From the NCBI GenBank assembly GCA_022614795.1, contig JAKEHX010000194.1:1-9484 (forward strand): a stretch of 9,484 bases of DNA, read 5' to 3'. Each line of letters starts with the position of its first letter. The first letter of the stretch is position 1. Source of the stretch: Planctomycetaceae bacterium (GTDB taxonomy: Bacteria > Planctomycetota > Planctomycetia > Pirellulales > Pirellulaceae). Below, piece by piece: positions 1 through 6,871 of the stretch. Under the pieces are notes generated by a model that saw only the letters and a program-made list of their open reading frames with translations, had not been told where the DNA came from and did no database searches. The position numbers and the translations under genes are program-made.

Positions 1-1106
1 GCACTGGTCGCAATTGGCAAACTTCGATGCAGGCTGTCGGACAGACGGTGCTCGATCCGCAGGTCGCTCAGGCCCAGGCCGTTGCTGGACAGGCAAGCGG
101 CGCTGTGCAGGGCTACGCCAATCAGGCCACCACCACGTTCCAAGGCTACGCCAATCAGGCCAACTCCACGTTCCAAGGCTACGCCGACCAGGCCAATCGC
201 TGGAACCAGCAGGCAGCCAGCACTGCACAGCAAGCTGGCAATGCAGCCGGCAGCGCCGCTTCGCAGTTTGCCAATACGGCCCAGCAGATGGGTTCGCAGG
301 CGCAAAACACAGGACGCGACTTGCAAACCGCCTGGAATGCCGGGGCAGCGGCAGCCGCACCGCCAGGCGCTGGCGCCGCTCCGCAAGAAGGCGCCTACGC
401 ACAATTCGCTCAGCCGGGCACGACACAAACCGCCCCGCCGCAATTCGCTCTGCCGCAGACGCCGCCGCAAGTCGTCCAGACTCCTGCGGCCCAGCCCCAG
501 TTGTCGCAGGCGCCGCTCTTGCCGACCGCCAATCCGTTCATCGGGGCTGCTCCGAGTCCGTCGCCTGCTCCCAACGTGGCGACCGCTCCGCCGGCAGCGG
601 CGCCGACCGCGAGCGCACCGCCTCCAAGCGTGGCGCCCGGCCCCGCCCTGCCCGTTCAGCCGATGGGAGCCTTGTCGGGCAGCCCGTCGCCGACGCTGAC
701 GCCCGATCGGGGACTGGTTCCCGCTTCGCAAGCTCCGCCGGTCGCGCTCGAGGGATATTGCGTGGTGACGCTGCTGGAACAGCGCAAGTGGAAGCGCTCC
801 GACCCGAAGTATGGAGCGATTCACCGCGGCCGCACCTACCTTTTCGCGTCGGAAGCCGAGCAGCAGAAATTCCTGGCCAATCCCGACGGCTACAGCCCGA
901 TGCTTTCCGGATTCGATCCGGTGATCTTTGCCCAGCGCGGCGAAATGGTGGAGGGCAAGCGGAGCTATGGGCTGACGTACAACAGGCAGATCTTCCTGTT
1001 CGCCGACGAGGCGTCGCTCCAAGCGTTTTCGAAGGCGCCACAAAGCTATGCGGAAAGCGCCCGGCAGGCGATGATCCAAGCCAATTCCGGGGCCAGGTAC
1101 CGGTAG
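1..1106 (+). CDS. Ala/Gln/Pro-rich protein with C-terminal tandem YHS-like domain (5' partial)
   Basis: The reading frame is open to the left edge. The first internal ATG at 27 has no Shine-Dalgarno sequence, so the gene probably starts outside the window. The stop is TAG at 1104-1106. The N-terminal part (to about base 320) is Ala/Gln-rich with three 11-residue repeats of the type GYANQANSTFQ and Gln-rich amphipathic stretches. Bases 330-740 encode a Pro/Ala/Gln-rich linker that is probably disordered. From about 747 to 1075 the sequence becomes a folded-looking domain with two related halves: GYCVVTLLEQRKW...RGRTYLFAS..EQQKFLANPDGY and GFDPVIFAQRGEM...YNRQIFLFADEASLQAFSKAP. Each half carries a YHS-like pattern of a G-(Y/F)-x-x-V segment, a Y/F-LFA strand and a final FxxxP segment. 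YHS domains are linked to metal-related and redox proteins, but the metal-binding residues are not convincing here. Function is unknown. The domain call is from pattern recognition only. Confidence 0.7.
   Translation, partial: TGRNWQTSMQAVGQTVLDPQVAQAQAVAGQASGAVQGYANQATTTFQGYANQANSTFQGYADQANRWNQQAASTAQQAGNAAGSAASQFANTAQQMGSQAQNTGRDLQTAWNAGAAAAAPPGAGAAPQEGAYAQFAQPGTTQTAPPQFALPQTPPQVVQTPAAQPQLSQAPLLPTANPFIGAAPSPSPAPNVATAPPAAAPTASAPPPSVAPGPALPVQPMGALSGSPSPTLTPDRGLVPASQAPPVALEGYCVVTLLEQRKWKRSDPKYGAIHRGRTYLFASEAEQQKFLANPDGYSPMLSGFDPVIFAQRGEMVEGKRSYGLTYNRQIFLFADEASLQAFSKAPQSYAESARQAMIQANSGARYR
111..209 (+). repeat. Three 33-bp in-frame tandem repeats
   Basis: Units lie at 111-143, 144-176 and 177-209, each beginning GGCTACGCC and each coding for 11 residues (GYANQATTTFQ, GYANQANSTFQ, GYADQANRWNQ). 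The first two are nearly identical; the third has diverged in its second half. The length is a multiple of three and sits inside the coding frame, so copy-number change would keep the frame open. Confidence 0.85.
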
Positions 1107-1109
1107 AAG

Positions 1110-1199
1110 CTGTTTCAGAATTTGTTCCGTAGCTGAACTCGTGAGAGTTCAGGGAAGATTTCCTGAAGTCTCACGACTTCAGCTACGAGTTTGAAACAA
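1110..1199. repeat. Nested inverted repeat, REP/BIME-like, possible bidirectional terminator
   Basis: Two 24-base arms (1130-1153 and 1162-1185) are inverted copies with two mismatches; the pairing extends two bases outward and an 8-base spacer separates them. Each arm is itself a perfect small hairpin: CTGAACTC-GTGA-GAGTTCAG (1133-1152) and CTGAAGTC-TCAC-GACTTCAG (1163-1182). An outer TGTTTCA (1111-1117) is mirrored by TGAAACA (1192-1198). The element fills the gap between two convergent genes, where a bidirectional terminator or a dispersed palindromic repeat is expected. The exact family cannot be named from this window alone. Confidence 0.7.
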
Positions 1200-1206
1200 C
1201 CTCTAC

Positions 1207-1515
1207 TCAGTCCGCCTCGCACAGGTCCCGCAAGTGCCGCCAGGTATAGAGTCCCTGGTGATGGCCGTCGGACCAGTGAATTCGCAGGGCGTAGTTCCCG
1301 ACAAGCTGCATGTCGGTGATGGCGATTCCGGGATCGATGCCGTCGATCTCGACGATCCGCTCGCCGGTGATCTCGTCCACGCAGCGGGCGCACATGCACT
1401 GAGCCCGCAACTGGACGAGATTCAGACTGCGCGCCAGCCCGTCCGGCCAGGCAATGGCCAGCGCCTGCTCGTCCGGCAGGCGGCGAATGGTCACGGGGGG
1501 TGGAGTAGGGTCCAT
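1207..1515 (-). CDS. DUF971 protein (gamma-butyrobetaine hydroxylase-like N-terminal domain)
   Basis: This is a 102-residue protein with the DUF971/GBBH-like N-terminal fold alone: an early strand pair ending in a W-x-DG turn (AIAWPDG), then L..LRAQCMCARCVDEITGER, then a second W-S-DGHHQGLYTW element followed by a short helix. The CxCxxC pattern plus a downstream His matches the zinc site known in the N-terminal domain of human gamma-butyrobetaine hydroxylase. No oxygenase domain follows, so this is the small stand-alone form found widely in bacteria. In some bacteria such proteins are linked with iron-sulfur or Mrp/ApbC genes, but no such neighbour is visible here. The ATG at 1515 was chosen because the family normally starts just before the first strand; a GTG at 1572 would add 19 unconserved residues. 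No good Shine-Dalgarno sequence precedes 1515. It is divergent from the dehydrogenase gene starting at 1638. Confidence 0.85.
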   Translation of the reverse strand: MDPTPPPVTIRRLPDEQALAIAWPDGLARSLNLVQLRAQCMCARCVDEITGERIVEIDGIDPGIAITDMQLVGNYALRIHWSDGHHQGLYTWRHLRDLCEAD

Positions 1516-1545
1516 CGCGGCGGGTCTTAATACACGGAGCGCATG

Positions 1546-1553
1546 CCTCCTTT
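1546..1553 (-). promoter_or_regulatory. Orphan AAAGGAGG Shine-Dalgarno-like site upstream of the DUF971 gene
   Basis: Read on the minus strand, this is a near-ideal Shine-Dalgarno sequence about 30 bases upstream of the DUF971 ATG. It is followed after one base by ATG and a five-codon frame (MRSVY, stop at 1527-1529) ending 11 bases before the DUF971 start. No start codon of the DUF971 frame lies at a usable distance from it. It may be a leader peptide site or chance. Confidence 0.25.
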
Positions 1554-1637
1554 GGATAGCCGAGCGCCCCACCGCCAGTTATCATACCGGCCACGTGAAA
1601 CTTCGACTTCCCCCTGACTTTTTGGAAGCCCGCGCCG

Positions 1638-2882
1638 ATGATTCGCCACGCTGCTGCCGCCTTGGCCCTTGCTGTCGCCTTCGTTGCCCCCACTTACGCC
1701 CAGGATGTCGATCGCTCGCCCCTGGCCGGCGTGGTGCTGGTCCGGGCCTTTCCGAAGCTCAAGCCCCGCCGGCCCGTGCACCTGACGCATGCCGGCGACG
1801 GGACCAATCGGGTGTTCATCGTTTCCGAGCACGGGCAGCTTCTCGTCATCCCCAATGACCCGATGGCGACGGAACTGGGCACGTTCCTCGATATCGAGCC
1901 GCAGGTGGACTATCAGGACACTGAGAACGAGGAGGGGCTGCTCGGGCTGGCGTTCCATCCGAAGTACAAGGAGAACGGCCAGTTCTTCGTGCACTACACG
2001 GCCAAGCAGCCGCCGCACACGACGGTGGTTTCGCGGTTTCGAGTATCGAAGGGCGATCCGAACAAGGCCGATCCCAAATCGGAAGAGGTGCTGTTCACCT
2101 ACACCCACCCGTATTGGAATCACAAGGGGGGCAATCTCGTATTCGGCCCGGATGGCTTTCTCTACATCGGCCTGGGAGACGGCGGGGACCGCAACGACCC
2201 GCACGGCAACGGCCAGAACCTGAAGACGCCGCTAGGCAAAATTCTGCGGATCGACATCGATCAGAAGGCCAACGGCAAGCCGTACGCGGTTCCGGCGGAT
2301 AACCCGTTTGTCAGCACGCGGGGGGCCGTTGGCGAAATCTATGCTTACGGTTTGCGCAACCCGTGGGGAATGGCGTTCGATCCGGTGACGAAGCTGTTCT
2401 GGGTCGCCGACGTCGGCCAGAACATCTGGGAGGAAATCGTGCTCGTCGAGAAGGGGGGCAACTACGGCTGGAACGTTCGCGAGGGCTTCCATAAGTTCGA
2501 CGTGAACAATGCCAATCCCGGGCCCGGCCGCACTCCCGCTGAGCAGAACAAGCTCGAAGGTCCGGACGACGCGAAGTTCATCGAGCCGATCTGGGAATAT
2601 CACCACGACACGGACGGCAAGTCGATCACTGGCGGGACGGTCTATCGAGGGACGAAGGCGCCTGCCCTGGCCGGCTACTACCTCTATGCCGACTACGTGA
2701 CCGGCAAGATTTGGGGCCTCAAATATGACGAAAAAGCGAAAAGGGTGGTTGCCAATCGGCAAATCGCCGGGCCGGCTGAATTTCCAAATCCGCCGGTCAT
2801 GGCGATCGGAACGGATGAACGGGGGGAAATCTACCTCTGCGATTCGTTCGGCAATCTGTGGACGGCTCAGGCGGCGAAGTAG
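1638..2882 (+). CDS. Secreted PQQ-dependent sugar dehydrogenase (glucose/sorbosone dehydrogenase family)
   Basis: This 414-residue protein has an N-terminal signal peptide (residues 1-21, hydrophobic AAAALALAVAFVAP, likely cleaved after APTYA), so it acts outside the cytoplasm. The rest is a glucose/sorbosone dehydrogenase beta-propeller. Visible family motifs in order are LTHAGDGTNRVFIVSEHGQL, EEGLLGLAFHPKY, NHKGGNLVFGPDGFLYIGLGDGG, the NPHG/LGKILRIDID segment, YAYGLRNPWGMAFDP, WVADVGQNIWEEI and NYGWNVREG. His162 in NHKGG corresponds to the catalytic base His144 of soluble PQQ glucose dehydrogenase, and Arg240 in GLRNPWG to its PQQ-binding Arg228. The residue before the His is Asn, where soluble GDH has Asp143. 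The expected reaction is PQQ-dependent oxidation of aldoses to lactones; the true substrate is unknown. Many planctomycete members of this family may not bind PQQ. GGAAG at 1624-1628 lies 9 bases before the ATG. No electron-acceptor cytochrome domain is present. Confidence 0.9.
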   Translation: MIRHAAAALALAVAFVAPTYAQDVDRSPLAGVVLVRAFPKLKPRRPVHLTHAGDGTNRVFIVSEHGQLLVIPNDPMATELGTFLDIEPQVDYQDTENEEGLLGLAFHPKYKENGQFFVHYTAKQPPHTTVVSRFRVSKGDPNKADPKSEEVLFTYTHPYWNHKGGNLVFGPDGFLYIGLGDGGDRNDPHGNGQNLKTPLGKILRIDIDQKANGKPYAVPADNPFVSTRGAVGEIYAYGLRNPWGMAFDPVTKLFWVADVGQNIWEEIVLVEKGGNYGWNVREGFHKFDVNNANPGPGRTPAEQNKLEGPDDAKFIEPIWEYHHDTDGKSITGGTVYRGTKAPALAGYYLYADYVTGKIWGLKYDEKAKRVVANRQIAGPAEFPNPPVMAIGTDERGEIYLCDSFGNLWTAQAAK

Positions 2883-2980
2883 TGTTGTGCATGCAGCGGG
2901 AGAATTTGCAAGGTTTTCACGCCGCGTGCGAATAACCCGTCACCGCTAGTCCTCGATTCGCTGGCGCACTTGCCAGCTGG

Positions 2981-2985
2981 GGAGG
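2981..2985 (+). promoter_or_regulatory. Shine-Dalgarno site of the first DUF4013 gene
   Basis: GGAGG lies 9 bases upstream of the ATG at 2995 and fixes that start. A small CTGGC/GCCAG hairpin (2961-2976) ends four bases upstream of it. Confidence 0.7.
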
Positions 2986-2994
2986 GAACTCGAC

Positions 2995-3825
2995 ATGTCG
3001 CAGCCCAGCCCGATTGGCCCCTTTCCTGCAGCTACTCCCAAGCCGGCCGTCGCCGCCTCCGCCGTTGCCCGCCAGACGCAGCTGGAGTACCTGCGGTCGT
3101 TCCAATACATCTTCGAGAACCCCAACTGGATCATGAATCTGGTCTGGAGTTTCTTATGCCAGTTAGCGGGAGGCGTAATCCCGGTCCTGCCGGCACTCGT
3201 GTTCATGGGCTACCAGTTTGAGGTCGTCGAGGGACTGCACTTGGAGCGCGGCAAGCGCTATCCCGACTTCGACATCAATCGGTTCATGGACTATTTGACC
3301 CGCGGCATCTGGCCGTTTCTGGTCACCTTGATCGTCGGCGTGGTCCTGGCGCCGTTTCTCGTCGGCATCGGCCTTACCGTCCTGTTCGGCAGCCTGGCGC
3401 TGGGAGCATCGGGGGGTGAAGATTTCGCGGCGCTGGGCTTTATGATCGGACTGCTCTTGACCATGGCCGTCATGATGGTGCTGGGCGCACTCGCTTCGAT
3501 CCTGGCGACGCCGCTGATCATCCGGGCCGGCTTGTCGCAGGACTTTGCCGCCGCATTTGATTTTGGCTGGGCCAAGGATTTCATGGCCAAGATGTGGCTG
3601 GAAACGCTGCTGTCGATGCTGTTTTTGTTTTTCAGCGCGTTCGCGCTGGCGCTGGTGACGTGCGGAGCTGGGTGGATTGTAATCGCACCGATGATTCCGT
3701 TCGTCAGCTCGCACTTTTACTACCAGCTTTATTCGATTTACCTCTCGCGTGGCGGCAAGCCGGTTCCACTGAAGCCGCGGGTGCCCGCGGCCCAGCCGGG
3801 ATATGCCCCGCCGCCGCAGTATTAG
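2995..3825 (+). CDS. DUF4013 membrane protein, first of a tandem pair
   Basis: This is a 276-residue integral membrane protein. A Pro/Ala-rich cytoplasmic-looking N-terminus (1-25) is followed by an amphipathic EYLRSFQYIFENPNW segment and hydrophobic stretches at about 46-70, 105-135, 146-175 and 200-236. It ends in a Pro-rich tail (PAAQPGYAPPPQY). Motifs typical of DUF4013 are the GYxxEVVE turn after the first membrane segment, the loop RYPDFD, the (L/M)TRGIW segment at 101-106, and RAGLSQDF at 177-184 followed by MWLET at 200-204. The biological role of DUF4013 is not established. A strong Shine-Dalgarno sequence (GGAGG, 2981-2985) supports this start. The next gene begins 9 bases after the stop and codes for a paralogue, so the two are probably co-transcribed. 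Confidence 0.85.
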   Translation: MSQPSPIGPFPAATPKPAVAASAVARQTQLEYLRSFQYIFENPNWIMNLVWSFLCQLAGGVIPVLPALVFMGYQFEVVEGLHLERGKRYPDFDINRFMDYLTRGIWPFLVTLIVGVVLAPFLVGIGLTVLFGSLALGASGGEDFAALGFMIGLLLTMAVMMVLGALASILATPLIIRAGLSQDFAAAFDFGWAKDFMAKMWLETLLSMLFLFFSAFALALVTCGAGWIVIAPMIPFVSSHFYYQLYSIYLSRGGKPVPLKPRVPAAQPGYAPPPQY

Positions 3826-3834
3826 CGGATTGCC

Positions 3835-4644
3835 ATGACAGCGGACTCAAGCAGCACGCTGCCGCGCGTGGAACAAGCGCAACTGCCGCCGGCCGAGATC
3901 GTCGCGCCGCCGAAGCTGGGTTACTCTGCTGCACAGGGCATTCAGTACCTGGAATCGTTCCGCTACGTTTTCACGCATCCCGAGTGGCTGAAGAATGTCC
4001 TCGTCTTCACGGTCTTCCTGTTCATCCCCGTGTTCAATGCGGTGCTAATCCATGGTTATCTCTACGAAATTGTGGAACATCGCCATCGGCGGCTGGCGGG
4101 TCCCTATCCCCTGTTTGAAATCCGGCAGTTTGCACGGTACATGACGCGCGGAATCTGGTGTTTCTTCGTGGCCAACATCGTGCAGGTGATCCTCATCCCG
4201 ATCATTCAGGTACTTGTTCAGGGAAGCACGTTTGGTTCAGTTTTCGCCCTCAGGTCGGGAGATTGGGGAGCCGTGGCGGTGGCCATCGTCGTGCCGCTTG
4301 TGATCATCGGCGTCGTGCTGTTTTTGCTGGCCTTGCAGATATTGACCTTGCCGTTTTTCATGCGGGCAGGCCTGTCGCAGGATTTCCGCCTGACGATGAA
4401 CGTTCGCTGGGTAGGCAACTATCTGAAGGCAATGTGGCTGGAGACGACGCTCGTCTCACTGTTTGTTTTTCTTTCTTCGCTAACGGCGATGTTCATCGGG
4501 TGCATGATGGCGTGCGTTGGGCTTTTCGCCGCGCTGGCGCTCATGGCCCTGGTCCAGGCCCATCTTCAATGCCAGCTTTACGCGCTGTATCTGGCGCGCG
4601 GGGGCGAACCGATTCCGCTTCGGCCGCTGGGGTGCCAGCAGTAG
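3835..4644 (+). CDS. DUF4013 membrane protein, second of a tandem pair
   Basis: This 269-residue paralogue of the preceding gene has the same layout: a soluble N-terminus of about 35 residues, an IQYLESFRYVFTHPEW amphipathic segment, then hydrophobic stretches at about 54-75, 107-128, 146-175 and 202-242. RAGLSQDF (177-184) and MWLET (200-204) fall at the same residue numbers as in the upstream protein, and both end in QLY..YL(S/A)RGG.P(V/I)PL(K/R)P. The gap between the two genes is only 9 bases and holds no clear Shine-Dalgarno sequence, which suggests translational coupling to the upstream gene. The pair may form a heteromeric membrane complex (inference). It lacks the upstream protein's Pro-rich tail. 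Confidence 0.85.
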   Translation: MTADSSSTLPRVEQAQLPPAEIVAPPKLGYSAAQGIQYLESFRYVFTHPEWLKNVLVFTVFLFIPVFNAVLIHGYLYEIVEHRHRRLAGPYPLFEIRQFARYMTRGIWCFFVANIVQVILIPIIQVLVQGSTFGSVFALRSGDWGAVAVAIVVPLVIIGVVLFLLALQILTLPFFMRAGLSQDFRLTMNVRWVGNYLKAMWLETTLVSLFVFLSSLTAMFIGCMMACVGLFAALALMALVQAHLQCQLYALYLARGGEPIPLRPLGCQQ

Positions 4645-4654
4645 TACAGTGCGA

Positions 4655-4677
4655 GGCAAGCGTGAAGCGAGCTTGCC
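4655..4677. terminator. Hairpin between convergent genes
   Basis: A perfect 7-bp stem GGCAAGC/GCTTGCC with a 9-base loop begins 10 bases after the stop of the second DUF4013 gene. There is no T-run on the plus strand, so Rho-independent function is uncertain. Confidence 0.4.
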
Positions 4678-4694
4678 GGATCTATGAAGAATCT

Positions 4695-4715
4695 GGCCCA
4701 TACGGAGTATGGGCC
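4695..4715. terminator. Strong hairpin abutting the transporter stop codon, bidirectional terminator candidate
   Basis: A perfect 9-bp GC-rich stem GGCCCATAC/GTATGGGCC has a GGA loop. It lies between convergent genes and ends two bases from the minus-strand TAG stop (4718-4720). A classical T-tract is lacking on both strands. Confidence 0.5.
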
Positions 4716-4717
4716 TG

Positions 4718-6871
4718 CTAAGTTTCCCGAACGCGCGTCGGCAGGATGACCATCGGCACGCCATCCCATTGGAGGCGTCGCTGGAGCGAATAGGCAGTCT
4801 GATTGTGCAGGAGCGCGCCGTACCACGTTTCACGCTGAAAAACGAGCTGGCCGGCGAACACGACCGACTTGGGAAAGTCGCGGTGGACCGTCCGGCAGAG
4901 CTGCTCGAGTTCGTCGACCACGTCGGTGCCGATGGCCATGTAGGCCCGCGACGGAAAGCCCAGCCGCCGTGCCAGGTCGACGTATTTCTCCAGCGAGGCT
5001 TCGGTAAAGCCGCGGAGATGCTCGACCTCTTCGGCTCCCTTGAAATTCCCGGAATCGACAACGCCGACCGAGATGAAAATCATGTTCTTGAAGTGGTTCG
5101 GCACAAAGCGGACCGAGTTGAGGAGCGTGTGTACGCCCAGGCCGCTGTAGCCGCCCACCAGGATCACCGCGGTGTGCTCGTTAGGATCGGGAGGCGCGAG
5201 GTTCGGCTCGCCCTTGATTTCGATGGTGCCGAGCGATTCGTCGAGCCCCTTCAGCCGGCGGCGAACGTGCGAATAGTAGCGGCGGATGAGCAGGCTGACG
5301 GCGGTCAGCGAGCCGGTGAGGACGACCGTCTTCCACGCTCCTTCATGGAACTTGAACGCCACGGTCACGCACAGGATCGCTCCGCACAGGATCGCGCCAA
5401 AGATAAACAGCGCGAGGCGCGAGCGCCATTTCGGGTGTTTGCCGCGGTTCTGATACCACAGGCGCGACATGCCTAGCATCGAGAGCGTGAACGTGACGAA
5501 CACGTTGATCGAGTACATGACGAGCAACTCGGTGACGTTGCCGCTGGTGGCCCAAAGGGCCACGAGCGCCGCGCCGCCCATCAGCAGAATGCCATAGTGG
5601 GAGGCGAGGCGCTCGGAGAGGCTGCCGAACCAGTGCGGGACCCAGGAGTCGTGGGCCATGTTGGCCAGGCACTTTGGCCCGCCGATGAAGCCGGCCTGGG
5701 CGGCGACAATCAACAGCGCGCTTTCGGAGAGGATCGTGATCCAGACGAACGAATTGCCGAGCCAGGCGGGCGTGCCCTTGACGAATTCTTCCGTGAGCAG
5801 GTGGTTCATCGTCTTGGCGCCGTGCGCCGCCTTGATGTCGAGGAGCAGGTAAGACAGCATCAGACCGCCGGCGGTAATGGCCAGCGAAATCGCCATGTAG
5901 ATCATCGTGCGCTGTGCGGTGGCGACGCGGGGCTCGCGCATCACCGCCATGCTGTTCGACACGGCTTCGATGCCCGTATAGGTGCCGGCGCCGAGCGAAT
6001 AGGCCTTGAGGAAGGCGAAAATCACCCAGCCCCAGCCAATTTGGGGATTGGTCACGTCGGCCCGCATGTCGCGGACGATTTCGGACGAGAGGTCGCCGAG
6101 TTCGAAGAGGTGCATGCCGACCACGCCGAAGATCAGGATGGCGTGCGTGACGAGAAACGTCACAAAAATCGGCATCAGGATTTTGATCGATTCCTTGACG
6201 CCGCGCAGGTTGAGGATGATCAGCACGGCGATCGCCGCCGACTCGAAGGCGATCTTCCACTCGGTGGAGGTGATGCCCACGAAAGTCCACTCGGTTCCCA
6301 AGCCGATCGACAGCAGGCCAAAAAGCGCGTCGCCCGCCGCGGCAATCGATACCGTCACGGTCAGGATGTAGTCCACCACCAGTGCGCAGCCGGAGAGCGC
6401 GCCGACCCAACTGCCGAGCATCTTGCTGGCGACCAGATAGCCGCCGCCGCCGCTGGGGAACGCTTCGATGATGTGGCTATAGCAGGCCGAGATCACGACG
6501 ACGGTAAATACGGTAGCCAGGGCCAGGAACACAGCCAGGTATTCATGGCCTTGCAGATGGGCGAAGGCCTCCGACGGACCGTAGCACGAGCTGGAAAGGC
6601 CGTCGGCTCCCAAGCCGACCCAGGCCAGGAAAGCGACCAGAGACACGTGCGTGAATACGCGGCTGTCTCCCAGGTCGAGCGGCTTGCCGACTAGCAGCGT
6701 CTTGACTTTTTCCTCGATCGTCGGCTGTTCCGCAGGAACAGTCTGGTCGGGAAGGAATTCGCGCACCGAATCGGACAGGGTGTCGTCGGAGTTGGGCTTT
6801 TCGGTAATGGACTTCGCGGGCGGAGTCGCGGATTCGGACGGGCCTGCGTTTTTCCCTGGATTGGCATTCAT
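4718..6871 (-). CDS. APC-superfamily transporter, KimA-like potassium importer candidate
   Basis: This 717-residue protein has a soluble, charged N-terminus (about 1-72), about a dozen hydrophobic segments from about 73 to 530, and a soluble C-terminal domain (about 531-717) with a VILVGGYSGLGVHTL strand-turn start. Residue spacing matches the substrate site reported for Bacillus KimA: Asp90 and Tyr97 in ADGLSSSCYG (D36/Y43), Asp167, Thr171 and Ser175 in VVDYILTVTVS (D117/T121/S125), Thr299 and Glu302 in YTGIE (T230/E233), and Tyr453 (Y377). KimA is a proton-coupled K+ importer of the KUP group, so K+ uptake is the best guess; amino-acid transport is the alternative. KimA is about 600 residues; the extra length is at both ends. 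The ATG at 6871 was chosen because residues further upstream look like translated non-coding sequence. An ATG at 6922 with a GGGA site 5 bases before it is a plausible longer start. Confidence 0.8.
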   Translation of the reverse strand: MNANPGKNAGPSESATPPAKSITEKPNSDDTLSDSVREFLPDQTVPAEQPTIEEKVKTLLVGKPLDLGDSRVFTHVSLVAFLAWVGLGADGLSSSCYGPSEAFAHLQGHEYLAVFLALATVFTVVVISACYSHIIEAFPSGGGGYLVASKMLGSWVGALSGCALVVDYILTVTVSIAAAGDALFGLLSIGLGTEWTFVGITSTEWKIAFESAAIAVLIILNLRGVKESIKILMPIFVTFLVTHAILIFGVVGMHLFELGDLSSEIVRDMRADVTNPQIGWGWVIFAFLKAYSLGAGTYTGIEAVSNSMAVMREPRVATAQRTMIYMAISLAITAGGLMLSYLLLDIKAAHGAKTMNHLLTEEFVKGTPAWLGNSFVWITILSESALLIVAAQAGFIGGPKCLANMAHDSWVPHWFGSLSERLASHYGILLMGGAALVALWATSGNVTELLVMYSINVFVTFTLSMLGMSRLWYQNRGKHPKWRSRLALFIFGAILCGAILCVTVAFKFHEGAWKTVVLTGSLTAVSLLIRRYYSHVRRRLKGLDESLGTIEIKGEPNLAPPDPNEHTAVILVGGYSGLGVHTLLNSVRFVPNHFKNMIFISVGVVDSGNFKGAEEVEHLRGFTEASLEKYVDLARRLGFPSRAYMAIGTDVVDELEQLCRTVHRDFPKSVVFAGQLVFQRETWYGALLHNQTAYSLQRRLQWDGVPMVILPTRVRET

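Noticed and set aside
111..209. Possible CRISPR-like array
   Set aside because: The units are contiguous, in-frame and without spacers; they code a protein repeat.
538..1041. Open frame of 167 codons on the minus strand inside the first gene
   Set aside because: Arg/Pro/Ser-rich shadow of the GC-rich coding strand, with no family resemblance or ribosome site.
1552..1585. TTGGAT and TATCAT as a promoter for the sugar dehydrogenase
   Set aside because: The spacer is 22 bases, too long for a standard sigma-70 promoter.
1527..2204. Minus-strand open frame of 225 codons opposite the sugar dehydrogenase
   Set aside because: Fully antisense to a strongly conserved enzyme gene and without recognisable domains.
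4709..5476. Plus-strand open frame of 255 codons opposite the transporter
   Set aside because: Antisense shadow of the transporter; composition is Arg/Asp/Val-rich with no motifs, and the opposite frame is clearly conserved.
5597..6694. Plus-strand open frame of 365 codons opposite the transporter
   Set aside because: Long, but antisense to membrane segments; His/Asp/Arg-rich translation is typical of a reverse-complement shadow in GC-rich DNA.
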